From an uncultured Schlesneria sp. (GTDB lineage Bacteria; Planctomycetota; Planctomycetia; Planctomycetales; Planctomycetaceae): DNA of 64,000 nt. The stretch is taken from assembly GCA_903904835.1 (NCBI GenBank), contig CAIVEI010000011.1:1-64000 (forward strand). The letters are read 5' to 3'. Position numbers and translations under genes: made by a program. Position 1 is the first letter of the stretch; each line of letters opens with the position of its first letter. The notes below the pieces were generated by a model. The model did not search any database, had not been told where the DNA came from, and saw only the letters and a program-made list of their open reading frames with translations. Shown here piece by piece: positions 25,849-34,566 of the stretch.

Positions 25849-26727
25849 ATGAACCGCACACTTCTTAACTGTTTGGCCCTGGCGGGTCTGGCGAGCATGA
25901 TTCCAGCGAACGTGGATGCTCAATGTCGTAAATGTGCATCTCAACAAGCGATGTTACCTCCCGTCGTCCCAATGGCTGCAGCACCAGCCAATTGTACGAT
26001 CTCTCAGACGCGTCCTGTGGTGACGACTCAGCTTCGTCCACAAGCGGTCACGACATTTCGCGATGTGACCGAGACACAGATGCAACAAAAACAAGTCGTC
26101 GAAAACGTCCCGGTGACGACCACGAAAAATGTCACGGTCGATGAGGGTGGCTTTCAGACCGTTTGGGTCCCAAAACCTGTGACCAGGCAAGTTGCTGAAA
26201 CGACCGTGCAGCAGCAGGTCAAGACCGTTTCTGTTCCGGTTCAGGTGACTCGCCGAGTTCCCCAGATGGCGACTCAGATGGTTCCCGTACAATCGGTTCA
26301 ATACGTGACCGAGCATGTTCCGGTACAAGCGATGGCCATCGCTCGGCCTGCCTGCTCGTCGTGTGGCAATGGCCAGGCGTTCGGCATGCCGCTATTCGCA
26401 CCTCAAATGGGATACGCACCGGCTTATCAGGCTGTCCCCTATGCGACGGCTGTAATTCCTCAGACGCCGATCAACGCCGTTCCTGCGCAGCAGACGGCTT
26501 CGATCTCTGTCCCCGCTTACCAGCCAACAACTCCAGCACAACAAGAGACGGTCCCAGCTCGTTCCACCCCTGAACCTTACGAAACAGTACCGCCTCGTGG
26601 CGGTGTACCAATGCCAAAGGACGAGGCAACATCTTCTCCAGTACCGGCCCGTAAGACCTCAATGTTTAACGGAGTTCCATCGGCTGCAGCCGTATGGCAG
26701 TCCCGCAGCAGCACAGTCACTCGCTGA
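25849..26727 (+). CDS. Secreted Val/Thr/Pro-rich repeat protein
   Basis: Protein of 292 residues with a signal peptide (MNRTLLNCLALAGLASMIPA, cleavage near NVDA) followed by a CRKC motif. Residues about 50-165 are low-complexity beta-prone sequence with repeated valine/threonine patterns: VPVTTTKNVTVDE, WVPKPVTRQVAETTVQQQVK, VPVQVTRRVPQ, VPVQSVQYVTEHVPVQ. This recalls the YTV-type repeats of exported planctomycete wall-associated proteins. A CSSCG motif follows near residue 172, then a Pro/Ala/Thr-rich tail. Probably an exported surface protein; no enzymatic function is visible. Confidence 0.7.
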   Translation: MNRTLLNCLALAGLASMIPANVDAQCRKCASQQAMLPPVVPMAAAPANCTISQTRPVVTTQLRPQAVTTFRDVTETQMQQKQVVENVPVTTTKNVTVDEGGFQTVWVPKPVTRQVAETTVQQQVKTVSVPVQVTRRVPQMATQMVPVQSVQYVTEHVPVQAMAIARPACSSCGNGQAFGMPLFAPQMGYAPAYQAVPYATAVIPQTPINAVPAQQTASISVPAYQPTTPAQQETVPARSTPEPYETVPPRGGVPMPKDEATSSPVPARKTSMFNGVPSAAAVWQSRSSTVTR

Positions 26728-26733
26728 ATCCTG

Positions 26734-27738
26734 TTATTGATTGCCTACGGACGCTTTCTTCAGTGATTCCGTCAATCGTCGAAGTCCTTCTTCGATAGTG
26801 ATGCGAGGAACATAACCCAGATCACGTCGAGCGGCATCGAGTCGAAACCAGTGGGCTGTCGAAAGCTGGCGGGCGACGAACCGAGTCATTCTCGGTTCGT
26901 CTGTGCGCCCGGTGAGTTTATAGAGCGTCTCGAGCACCCCGCCGACTGTGTAGGCCGCACTGGCTGAAATGCGACGTGTAATCGGTGCAACGTCAGCACA
27001 GGCGAGCAGCCGATTGATGAGATCCCAAAGTGGCTGCGGCTCCCCGTTGGAGATGAAATAGGCTTTGCCTGCCGCGTTTGAGCCCACTTTCAGCCGCTCT
27101 TCTGCCAGCAGGTGCGCCTCGGCCGCGTTATCAATATAAGTAGTATCAACCAGATTCTTGCCATTTCCAACTTGCCGCAACTGGCCCGCCCGAGCTCGTT
27201 GAATCAGCCTTGGAACCAGGTGGTTATCACCCGGCCCCCAAATCAAATGCGGACGAAGTGAGACTGTGGCTAATTGAGGCCCGTTTGCAGACATGACCAT
27301 CCGTTCGGCGATCGCTTTGGTCAGCGGATAATGGGCCAGGTAGCTGGACGGATAGGAAACCGTTTCGTCGATACCGACTTCGTCCGTTCCATTGAAGACA
27401 ACGCTGGGCGAACTCGTATAAATCAGCTTGCCAATCCCGTGCGATTGACATGCGGCAATCACGTTCTGGGTCCCAATGACGTTTGCTTGATGATAGTCAT
27501 CGTAGCGTCCCCAGAATCCTGCCTTCGCAGCGACGTGAAACACAGCCTGACAACCTGTGGCGGCCTGGTGAACGACCCCCGCATCAGCGACGTCTCCTCG
27601 CACACAGTCGACCCCCAACGTCTCAAGCTCCGGGGACGCGCTGCGCTGCAGGCTTCGAACCAAGTCGCCGCGCGCAAGCAGACGTCGAACAATCGCTTGC
27701 CCGAGAAATCCATTACCACCCGTCACTAAAACATGCAT
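26734..27738 (-). CDS. OleD-like NAD(P)-dependent 3-beta-HSD/epimerase-family reductase
   Basis: Protein of 334 residues, an extended short-chain dehydrogenase. The N-terminal Rossmann motif is VTGGNGFLGQ, the catalytic Tyr-x-x-x-Lys is in LAHYPLTKAIAE, and IYTSSPSVVF holds the catalytic serine. The stretches FHVAAKAGFWGRYDDYHQAN and LRPHLIWGPGDNHLVPRLI look specifically like OleD, which reduces 2-alkyl-3-oxoalkanoic acids in bacterial long-chain olefin synthesis. No oleA, oleB or oleC lies in the window. A fatty-acid-synthase-like gene lies about 4 kb away, so a lipid role is reasonable. The two genes are not adjacent, and a sterol or sugar substrate cannot be excluded. Confidence 0.78.
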   Translation of the reverse strand: MHVLVTGGNGFLGQAIVRRLLARGDLVRSLQRSASPELETLGVDCVRGDVADAGVVHQAATGCQAVFHVAAKAGFWGRYDDYHQANVIGTQNVIAACQSHGIGKLIYTSSPSVVFNGTDEVGIDETVSYPSSYLAHYPLTKAIAERMVMSANGPQLATVSLRPHLIWGPGDNHLVPRLIQRARAGQLRQVGNGKNLVDTTYIDNAAEAHLLAEERLKVGSNAAGKAYFISNGEPQPLWDLINRLLACADVAPITRRISASAAYTVGGVLETLYKLTGRTDEPRMTRFVARQLSTAHWFRLDAARRDLGYVPRITIEEGLRRLTESLKKASVGNQ

Positions 27739-27766
27739 CGGAAGGAGCTTTCAAAACAATTCGCCA

Positions 27767-27826
27767 GTAGCGGAGGCTTCCAGCCTCCGTAAGATGTTGT
27801 ACCGCACGGGCTGAAGCCCATGCTAC
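27767..27826. repeat. Double-hairpin intergenic element
   Basis: Outer arms GTAGC / GCTAC (27767-27771, 27822-27826) enclose an 8-bp hairpin (27771-27778 / 27782-27789) and a 5-bp hairpin (27808-27812 / 27815-27819), a three-way-junction layout. It lies just upstream of the OleD-like gene and recalls the element at 5165-5207. Confidence 0.55.
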
Positions 27827-27923
27827 GGCGTTTGACTTGCCGTTTTCGATTTACAAAAAGGGATAATCTCGACGCGCAAAGAAACGAGGGTCTCGTGCCA
27901 CTCAATGGTTGTTTCAGGTCGGG

Positions 27924-28172
27924 TTAAAACGGCACGACAGACAACACCGTCGTAAGCAGCAGGATCAAAATCATGGCAATCACCCACCATGACAACTGTT
28001 TGCGAGGCCTGTCTTCGCTCGTAATCCAGCGATTACAGGCGGGACAGTGGTCAGCCGCTTCGAGCATCGTTTCTCCGCAATGAGGACAAGGAATATAACC
28101 GTCGTCAGATTCCTCGTCTGTGTCGTCGTGCCAGTCGTCGTCATCACTTTCAAAGTCTTCTGTCTGTCGCAT
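27924..28172 (-). CDS. Zinc-ribbon protein with C-terminal membrane anchor
   Basis: Protein of 82 residues. The first 25 residues are very acidic (DDDDWHDDTDEESDD). Then comes a four-cysteine zinc ribbon, CPHCGETMLEAADHCPAC (two CxxC pairs), and a single hydrophobic segment at the end (WWVIAMILILLLTTVLSVVP). The layout suggests a small tail-anchored membrane protein with a cytosolic zinc finger. Function unknown. It stands alone on this strand between the OleD-like gene and the repeat coiled-coil gene. Confidence 0.7.
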   Translation of the reverse strand: MRQTEDFESDDDDWHDDTDEESDDGYIPCPHCGETMLEAADHCPACNRWITSEDRPRKQLSWWVIAMILILLLTTVLSVVPF

Positions 28173-28456
28173 GCAATTCCTCTCGACGTCATGGTGTCAC
28201 TGTCAATCCACGAACGTCGTGTAAAACATCTTGGCTCGCAATCGTAATCCACACAATCGATCCATTTTCCACAATCGTTTGTCTCGAAGCGGCAACTCTT
28301 AGTCAATCGGCAAAGTTTGCCGTATCGGTTGGCGATACTCTTCAACGAGAGTGAATTGAATGTGGGGTCATTCGCTTGTCAGGGACGTTTTTTCAGGTCC
28401 CGGATGACCCAAGGAACCATTATCTTTCCGTTTCGGCGGGATCAGGAGAATGACTT

Positions 28457-30082
28457 ATGTTTACGACCGGACATTCGAGCACACGTACAATAGAGAATCA
28501 GTTGGCTGAACAACTCAAACAAACCTGGTTAATGCTTTTTATGGGAGTGACAATTGGATTTGTCGGACTCTATTTCCTTGTGACCCGTCCGACAGCGAAT
28601 GAATTGGCGAAAATGAAAGCCAGCCTGACTTCTGTTGAAGAACGGATGCAAGATCTGGCTGCGACCAGCGACAACGTATGGGAAGCAAACAGTCTGCTGA
28701 CAGGCTTGCGCGCCCAACACGATCAGGTCGCCGACGCACGTGTCGCACTGCAGGCGATTCGCGAACTGAGAACCGAACTGCTCAACGTCGCATCGAAGAA
28801 TGACACCGTGTCGAAAGCCATCGGCGGCGTCGACAAGTTGCAGACACGTATCATTGATCAACAAGCGAAAACAGAAGGGGCGGCCCGAGTTTTCGAGTTG
28901 ATTCAGTCGTTTGAGGATCAAATCGTCGGGCAGCAGGATTCGCATGACAACGCGGTCAATTCACTCGACAAGTTGATTGCCCTCAAGGAAATTGCTGCCT
29001 CGCAGTCACAGGAACTTGAACAAGCTCAGTTAGCTCTGAATCAACTTGTCGAATTGAGCAACGGGTTGCAGAAGCAACTCGAAACCATCGAATCAGCTCG
29101 ATCCAGCTTTGAAGGCCTTGCATCGCTCAAGTCTGGCTTGAATGCCGCCTCAGAAAACCTGAAAGCAGCTCAAACGGTTTCAGACCAACTCGTCGCATTG
29201 CAACGTCGCCTTGCTGACGGCGGACAACAGGCCGAACTCGCGACCGAACGAGCCGAACGATTGATCGGACTCAACGGCAAACTTGTGGCAGGCGAGTTGA
29301 ATCTGGCAACATCGGAAAAGGGTTTGGATCGACTGCTCACGATTCAGGGGAAGCTTGGTAACGAGCAGTTGAACATCGGTGCATCCGAGCAGAACCTTGA
29401 AGGACTTCTCACGATCCAGGGCAAGTTGGCGAACGAGCAATTGAATGTCGCTTCGTCGGATCAAAACCTGGATGGACTGCTGAAAATTCAAGCGAAATTG
29501 ACGGACGAATCGTTGAACATCGCCCGTTCGACAGAGAACCTGGATGGACTTCTCACAATCCAGGACAAGTTGGTGAATGACGACTTGAATGTCGCCGCCT
29601 CAGACGAGAACCTCGATGGATTGCTGACAATTCAAGGGAAGTTGATTGACGACAAACTGAACATCGCCGGTTCAGAACAGAATCTGGACGGATTGCTGAC
29701 GATTCAAACGACCCTCGTCGCTCAAACACGTAACCTGGCCGACGCCATTCAGACATTGGAAGTACTCAGCGGCTTCCGAGAAGAATTGAGTGCACAGATT
29801 CAGTCGCTGGCTGGTGTTCGCCATGATCTTGTGGAACTGAGCCTGATGGAAACGTCATTGGCGAAAGTCGCCCGAATCATGAGGCCGCTGGTCGAACTGG
29901 GAAATATTCGCCGACTCAGTGACGAAGAACTGCGTCATGCCGCCCGCAGCATCCTTGACGGACGCACAGCGACTCGCGTCACCAAAAATAGTGCTGAGAA
30001 TCGCCCGACTGCAATCAGTGGAATCTCGGCCGAAACGTCAGCCGAAGAATACGGCGATGTCCCAATGCCAACCAACGAATGA
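28457..30082 (+). CDS. Membrane-anchored coiled-coil protein with six 24-residue repeats
   Basis: Protein of 541 residues with AGGAGA just before the ATG. A hydrophobic segment at about residues 29-48 (LMLFMGVTIGFVGLYFLV) anchors a long helical region rich in Gln, Leu and Glu. Residues 286-429 (bases 29312-29743) are six consecutive 24-residue repeats of the form SEQNLDGLLTIQGKL followed by a variable xDxxLNIAx segment; a partial seventh unit precedes them. The hydrophobic spacing suggests amphipathic helices. The C-terminus is polar. A strong terminator follows at 30110. It may be an envelope spacer or chemoreceptor-like scaffold; function unknown. Confidence 0.72.
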   Translation: MFTTGHSSTRTIENQLAEQLKQTWLMLFMGVTIGFVGLYFLVTRPTANELAKMKASLTSVEERMQDLAATSDNVWEANSLLTGLRAQHDQVADARVALQAIRELRTELLNVASKNDTVSKAIGGVDKLQTRIIDQQAKTEGAARVFELIQSFEDQIVGQQDSHDNAVNSLDKLIALKEIAASQSQELEQAQLALNQLVELSNGLQKQLETIESARSSFEGLASLKSGLNAASENLKAAQTVSDQLVALQRRLADGGQQAELATERAERLIGLNGKLVAGELNLATSEKGLDRLLTIQGKLGNEQLNIGASEQNLEGLLTIQGKLANEQLNVASSDQNLDGLLKIQAKLTDESLNIARSTENLDGLLTIQDKLVNDDLNVAASDENLDGLLTIQGKLIDDKLNIAGSEQNLDGLLTIQTTLVAQTRNLADAIQTLEVLSGFREELSAQIQSLAGVRHDLVELSLMETSLAKVARIMRPLVELGNIRRLSDEELRHAARSILDGRTATRVTKNSAENRPTAISGISAETSAEEYGDVPMPTNE

Positions 30083-30109
30083 TCTGACGAGCGAAATCTC
30101 GAAATGAAC

Positions 30110-30147
30110 AACAACCGGGATGCGATGAGAATCGCGTCCCGGTTGTT
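30110..30147 (+). terminator. Intrinsic terminator of the coiled-coil gene
   Basis: Arms 30110-30126 and 30131-30147 pair over 17 bases with one G-T mismatch and a 4-base loop, followed by TCGTTATC. It lies 28 bases after the coiled-coil gene stop. It overlaps the earliest possible start (30104) of the next frame, which argues for the later start used below. Confidence 0.75.
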
Positions 30148-30214
30148 TCGTTATCGCCAGAGCGTACAATTTATCGAACTATTGAATCGATGCGTTTTTC
30201 CAAGGCAATCTACG

Positions 30215-32461
30215 ATGCGACGAGTGCGAACGGGTGGTGGTTGGCCAGCAGTGCGTTACACCTTCAGCAAGGCGCGAGAAGCGGGTGGGTTGTGGAAACT
30301 TTGGAAGGCCATGCGTTCAAAAAACGCCTGCAAGACATGTGCTCTGGGAATGGGAGGCCAACAAGGTGGGATGGCCAACGAACGGGGTGTCTTTCCCGAG
30401 GTTTGCAAGAAATCGCTGCAAGCGATGGTGTCAGATATGCAAGGGGCCGTAACACCCGACTTCTTTAAAACCTACTCGATCCCGCAACTTCAGGCATTCT
30501 CACCACGGGAACTCGAAAACAGCGGTCGACTCACTCAACCCGTCATTCATCGAAAAGGTGAGAACTACTATCAGCCGATCTCGTGGGACGATGCGTTCAA
30601 AAAAATCATCACGAAACTGACTCCCGCCTCGTCAGACGGTGCCACATTCGATTCGTCGCATCAGGCGAAGCCGAACGAAACTTTCTGGTATTTCAGTGGT
30701 CGCAGTTCCAACGAAGCGGGATTCCTGTTGCAGGTCTTCGCCCGCGTCTTCGGAACCAATAACGTCAACAACTGCTCGTTCTATTGTCACCAGGCGAGCG
30801 GTGTCGGACTCGGCAGCGTCCTGGGGACAGGGACAGCCACACTGGTGCTCGAAGATGTCGAACATGCGGACCTTGTTTTCATCATCGGTGGAAACCCGGC
30901 CAGTAATCATCCCCGCCTGATGTCGACACTGAAAAACCTCCGCCGAAAAGGGGGGCACGTTGTCGTGATCAACCCGATTGTTGAAACCGGGTTGGTCACA
31001 TTCAGCGTACCGAGTGATCCCATCAGTCTGTTGTTCGGAACCAAGATCGCATCGTTATACGTTCAGCCGCATATCGGAGGTGACCTGGCTCTGCTGACAG
31101 GGATCGCCAAGCGGATCGTGGAAATGAACGCCCATGACGTGCATTACCTGGAAACCTACTGCGATCATTGGCCAGAGCTGAAGGCGCAACTCGCCAGCAT
31201 CGACTGGAACGAGATCTACCGCAAATCGGGTGTCGATGCCGAAGCCATTCAGGCGATCGCCACGCGGTATGCGAGTGCCGAAAACGTCGTCTTCACCTGG
31301 ACCATGGGAATCACCCACCATACGTACGGTGTCGAAAACGTCGAAGCGATCGCGAATCTCGCTCTTCTGCGGGGCATGGTTGGACGACCCAACGCTGGGC
31401 TGTTGCCGATTCGAGGTCATTCCAACGTCCAGGGAATCGGTTCAATGGGTGTCACTCCGCAATTGAAAGAGGCGATCTTTGAACGATTGCAAACGAACTT
31501 TGGACTGAAGCTTCCGACAACAGCCGGGCTGGATACGCTCGCCTGCATGGAGGCGGCCAGTCGAAAAGAATTGAAATTCGGCTTCTGTCTCGGTGGAAAC
31601 CTGTATGGTTCGAACCCTGATTCCACATTTGCGGAAAAGGCGCTCGGGGAGCTGGATCTGCTTGTTCATCTCAACACCACGCTGAATACAGGCCATGCCC
31701 ACGGATTGGCCAAAGAGACGCTCATTCTGCCTGTGCTGGCCCGCGATGAAGAGCCTCAGGCGACGACTCAGGAATCGATGTTCAACTACATCCGCTTAAG
31801 TGATGGCGGGCCATCAAGGCACGTCGGGCCAAAAAGCGAAATCGAAGTCATCGCGACAATCGCCAGTGGCGTGCTGGGTAACAAGGGACCAATCGATTGG
31901 GAATCGATGCGAAACACCAATCGAATTCGCGAAGCAATTGCCAAGGTGGTTCCAGGTTTCGAAAAGATCAAAGACATCGGCGCGACGAAGAAAGAGTTTC
32001 AACTGGATGGTCGAACGTTTCATACGCCGGAATTTCCCACGAAGAACGGCAAAGCCCAGTTGCGAATCCATGATCTTCCGGAACTTGTTGGTGGTCCAAA
32101 CGAACTGCGTATGATGACGATTCGAAGTGAAGGTCAGTTCAATACAGTCGTGTATGAGGACTACGATCTCTATCGAGGAATTGAAGGCCGATTTGTCATC
32201 CTGATCCATCCTGACGATCTTGTACGCTTCCGTCTGCTACCGGGCCAAAAGGTGACCGTTCGCAGCGGGACGGGTGAAATGAAAAACATCGCCGCGACAC
32301 CGTTCGAAAAAATCCGACCCGGAAACGCGGCGATGTATTATCCCGAATGCAATGTGCTTGTCCCTCGATTCGTCGACCCCAGATCCCGCACACCGGGTTT
32401 TAAGTTGGTCCTGATCACGATCGAAGCAGAAAAGGCTTCCAGACTGCCGGTACTGCGATAA
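30215..32461 (+). CDS. YdeP/FdhF-like molybdopterin oxidoreductase
   Basis: Protein of 748 residues. The start at 30215 (MRRVRTGGGWPAVRY) has AAGG nine bases upstream and matches the family N-terminus; a longer frame begins inside a terminator hairpin. It belongs to the DMSO-reductase superfamily branch containing E. coli YdeP and related formate-dehydrogenase-like proteins. Visible are RSKNACKTCALGMGGQQGGM, the likely molybdenum ligand cysteine in FYCHQASGVG, the pterin-binding FIIGGNPASNHPRL and a C-terminal molydopterin-binding beta barrel (VILIHPDDLVRFRLLPGQKV). Only a CxxC is seen at the N-terminus, so an iron-sulfur cluster is uncertain. The substrate is unknown; YdeP has been linked to acid resistance. 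No maturation genes are adjacent. Confidence 0.85.
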   Translation: MRRVRTGGGWPAVRYTFSKAREAGGLWKLWKAMRSKNACKTCALGMGGQQGGMANERGVFPEVCKKSLQAMVSDMQGAVTPDFFKTYSIPQLQAFSPRELENSGRLTQPVIHRKGENYYQPISWDDAFKKIITKLTPASSDGATFDSSHQAKPNETFWYFSGRSSNEAGFLLQVFARVFGTNNVNNCSFYCHQASGVGLGSVLGTGTATLVLEDVEHADLVFIIGGNPASNHPRLMSTLKNLRRKGGHVVVINPIVETGLVTFSVPSDPISLLFGTKIASLYVQPHIGGDLALLTGIAKRIVEMNAHDVHYLETYCDHWPELKAQLASIDWNEIYRKSGVDAEAIQAIATRYASAENVVFTWTMGITHHTYGVENVEAIANLALLRGMVGRPNAGLLPIRGHSNVQGIGSMGVTPQLKEAIFERLQTNFGLKLPTTAGLDTLACMEAASRKELKFGFCLGGNLYGSNPDSTFAEKALGELDLLVHLNTTLNTGHAHGLAKETLILPVLARDEEPQATTQESMFNYIRLSDGGPSRHVGPKSEIEVIATIASGVLGNKGPIDWESMRNTNRIREAIAKVVPGFEKIKDIGATKKEFQLDGRTFHTPEFPTKNGKAQLRIHDLPELVGGPNELRMMTIRSEGQFNTVVYEDYDLYRGIEGRFVILIHPDDLVRFRLLPGQKVTVRSGTGEMKNIAATPFEKIRPGNAAMYYPECNVLVPRFVDPRSRTPGFKLVLITIEAEKASRLPVLR

Positions 32462-32509
32462 CTTCGAGGTCTTTCCGTTGAACGTCGTTTCTTCCGCAAT
32501 CTTCAACGA

Positions 32510-32911
32510 TCACGACTTCAATTCGAATTTTAACTCATTTTTTCCGCTGCTGATCTTCGCCGTCAAGTCGGATGTTTTATCGCTCCGATATTTCGTCGGA
32601 ATTTTCGATTCCCGAGGGGCTGGATTCTGCGGGGTCGGACCCTGCGGGGTTAACGTGACTTTATAATCACCCGGAACCATCCCGCTAAGTACAACAAACC
32701 TGCCATCGGGTCCCACCATTGCAATCGCAGCGTTTCCCGTTGAGGGAGACGTAAAGTTCACGGTCCCTCCCTCAGTCAAATCGGCACCGTCCAGGGTAAC
32801 CAGACCTTCAACGGTTGAACTGACCGACGGTGGCGGCGGGCCACCCGCGCATCCACACGCCGCCCAACAGAGACCGACGATGCTTGTCACCAAAACCAAA
32901 CGCGAAACCAC
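32510..32911 (-). CDS. Lipoprotein with carboxypeptidase-regulatory-like (Ig-type) domain
   Basis: Protein of 133 residues starting at GTG 32911 behind AGGAGG; a longer frame upstream has no such site. The signal peptide ends at a lipobox (WAACGCAGG). The rest is one small beta-sandwich: VEGLVTLDGADLTEGGTVNF, GPDGRFVVLSGMVPGDYKVT, then a Pro-rich and a lysine-rich segment with IPTKYRSDKTSDLTAKI. Proteins of this type accompany DUF1559 genes in planctomycetes. The DUF1559 gene lies about 95 bases upstream on the same strand, so the two are probably co-transcribed. Equivalent lipoproteins occur at 42876 and 49621. Confidence 0.75.
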   Translation of the reverse strand: MVSRLVLVTSIVGLCWAACGCAGGPPPPSVSSTVEGLVTLDGADLTEGGTVNFTSPSTGNAAIAMVGPDGRFVVLSGMVPGDYKVTLTPQGPTPQNPAPRESKIPTKYRSDKTSDLTAKISSGKNELKFELKS

Positions 32912-33005
32912 GATTCGTTTCCTCCTCAGAAATTTGTCTTGAATGGTTGTCAAATTTCAGCACTCGGCAGACATCAATGACTTACTCAAGAACTCAATCC
33001 GACAA

Positions 33006-33950
33006 TCAGAAGTCCCCGATCGGCAGATTGTCATCCCGCGAACAGAGTTTAGTAAGCGTCGTAAAATCGACGTTATCGGAAATAAATCGCACGGACCCAT
33101 CGGCCAACAAACCATGAATCCCTCCCGTATGGAACGAATTGATTACGGTATTGGCATCCCATGGATTGTCCGATCCACCTGCAGTGGTCGGCGAATTAAT
33201 TCGGTATTGTACGCCCGTAAGTCCGACACTCCATGAATCCGCATTATTCGGATTCGACGCAGTCACGGGACCGGAGAACGTGGTCCCGCAATATCCACCG
33301 TAATAACCGCTACGGATGTCCTGAAGACCGATACGTCCAGACTGTTCCGCAACCATCATGACGTTCGACGTACCATCGGTTGCGTCACGCATCCGGGTCA
33401 ACTGATTGTGCAGCAACATGCCGTTGTTCGTGTAAAAGCCACCATAATTGCTCGGTGACCCAACCGTCCGCCCTGCCGGATCAGGGTATGCTCCCGAGAT
33501 CCCGACATACATCGGGGTTTGCATATTATCGGCATCATTAAGCAGGTTCGCACAGGGATCAAGAGTGCTGGATGGGCAAACATATCCCGGTATCACCTTT
33601 TTAGACAAAATTGTCGTATTCGTGGTGACTTGATTACCAGCGAACGACACATTATTGAAATTTAAAGCGTTATACAGAGGTGCCTGATCGATATAGGGGA
33701 AGAGATGCAATCGCCAGTTCGGTACGTAATTCCATGAGGCATACGACCCAATTGGCCAACAGGTATATGTCCCTTCATAGTTGTGTAATGCCAGACCAAT
33801 TTGCTTCATGTTGTTTTTACATTGCGTACGTCGAGCCGCTTCTCTTGCCTGTTGAACGGCAGGCAATAACAGCGCAATCAACACCGCGATGATCGCGATG
33901 ACCACCAGCAATTCAATCAAAGTAAAAGCATTGCGTATTTTCGGTTTCAT
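33006..33950 (-). CDS. DUF1559 pseudopilin-like secreted protein
   Basis: Protein of 314 residues. The start at 33950 follows GGAG; a frame extending to 34010 lacks a site. The N-terminus [20 protein letters not shown] is a type IV prepilin-like methylation signal with cleavage before Phe, followed by [35 protein letters not shown] and a C-terminal HTGGIHGLLADGSVRFI, all hallmarks of DUF1559. The family is greatly expanded in planctomycetes and the function is unknown; export through a type II/IV-pilus-like machine is inferred. It forms one cassette with the lipoprotein downstream and the TPR/ASPIC gene upstream. Confidence 0.9.
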   Translation of the reverse strand: MKPKIRNAFTLIELLVVIAIIAVLIALLLPAVQQAREAARRTQCKNNMKQIGLALHNYEGTYTCWPIGSYASWNYVPNWRLHLFPYIDQAPLYNALNFNNVSFAGNQVTTNTTILSKKVIPGYVCPSSTLDPCANLLNDADNMQTPMYVGISGAYPDPAGRTVGSPSNYGGFYTNNGMLLHNQLTRMRDATDGTSNVMMVAEQSGRIGLQDIRSGYYGGYCGTTFSGPVTASNPNNADSWSVGLTGVQYRINSPTTAGGSDNPWDANTVINSFHTGGIHGLLADGSVRFISDNVDFTTLTKLCSRDDNLPIGDF

Positions 33951-34566
33951 CAGAATTCTCCAAAAGAACAGTTCAGGAAAACAAAACAACAAATGTCCAG
34001 TCACCTTCAATTGACTGGTTTAGGGCAACGAATACGTCGCGAACCCCACTTGATATCTGCGAGTAATCACCCTTCCCAACGGCTCATACTAAAGCCGAAG
34101 CGTTGTCATCCGATTACAGAGATCGCATGGGGTAGGGATCCATTCAGAAGGTGTATAAGCAACTCGTGTGCCCGAATGAGTGAGACGAGTCAATCAGCGA
34201 GATTCAAACAACAATTGCAAGAGGTCGACGAGGCTCTACAAAAATCACCTGTGCATGATGAATACAGAGAAATGACGCTTGATTTGTAACGTTTGAAGTC
34301 GTCCGGCGTGACTATCCGAAGAGTCTGCAATTCAATTGAATCGTTCCGAGGACTCCGCGTTGTTCGCGCGAGTCGGATGCGGCAATGTCGTACTGTCGGG
34401 CAGGTGCTAAGTTAGCCATCCAAACCCGGGCGATTCGGATAGACGAAGTGTTCGATTACAAATTCCGACCCATGAATTTAACGCGCTACAACCCATTGTT
34501 TTTAACGGTGTCGGCCTTCCGCATTGGAAGACAGAGCGAACGAACGATCGCATAGTCGATCAGCGA
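33951..34566. other. Gap between TPR/ASPIC and DUF1559 genes
   Basis: About 615 bases with no supported gene. A 37-codon plus-strand frame near 34177-34289 (starting MSETSQSARF) is possible but has no ribosome binding site. The region presumably holds the DUF1559 promoter. No hairpin stood out. Confidence 0.35.

Noticed and set aside
30104-30214. Earlier start of the molybdopterin oxidoreductase
   Set aside because: The ATG at 30104 lies at the edge of a strong terminator hairpin and the extra 37 residues do not match the family.
34177-34289. 37-codon plus-strand frame
   Set aside because: Too short, no ribosome binding site, no neighbours to support it.
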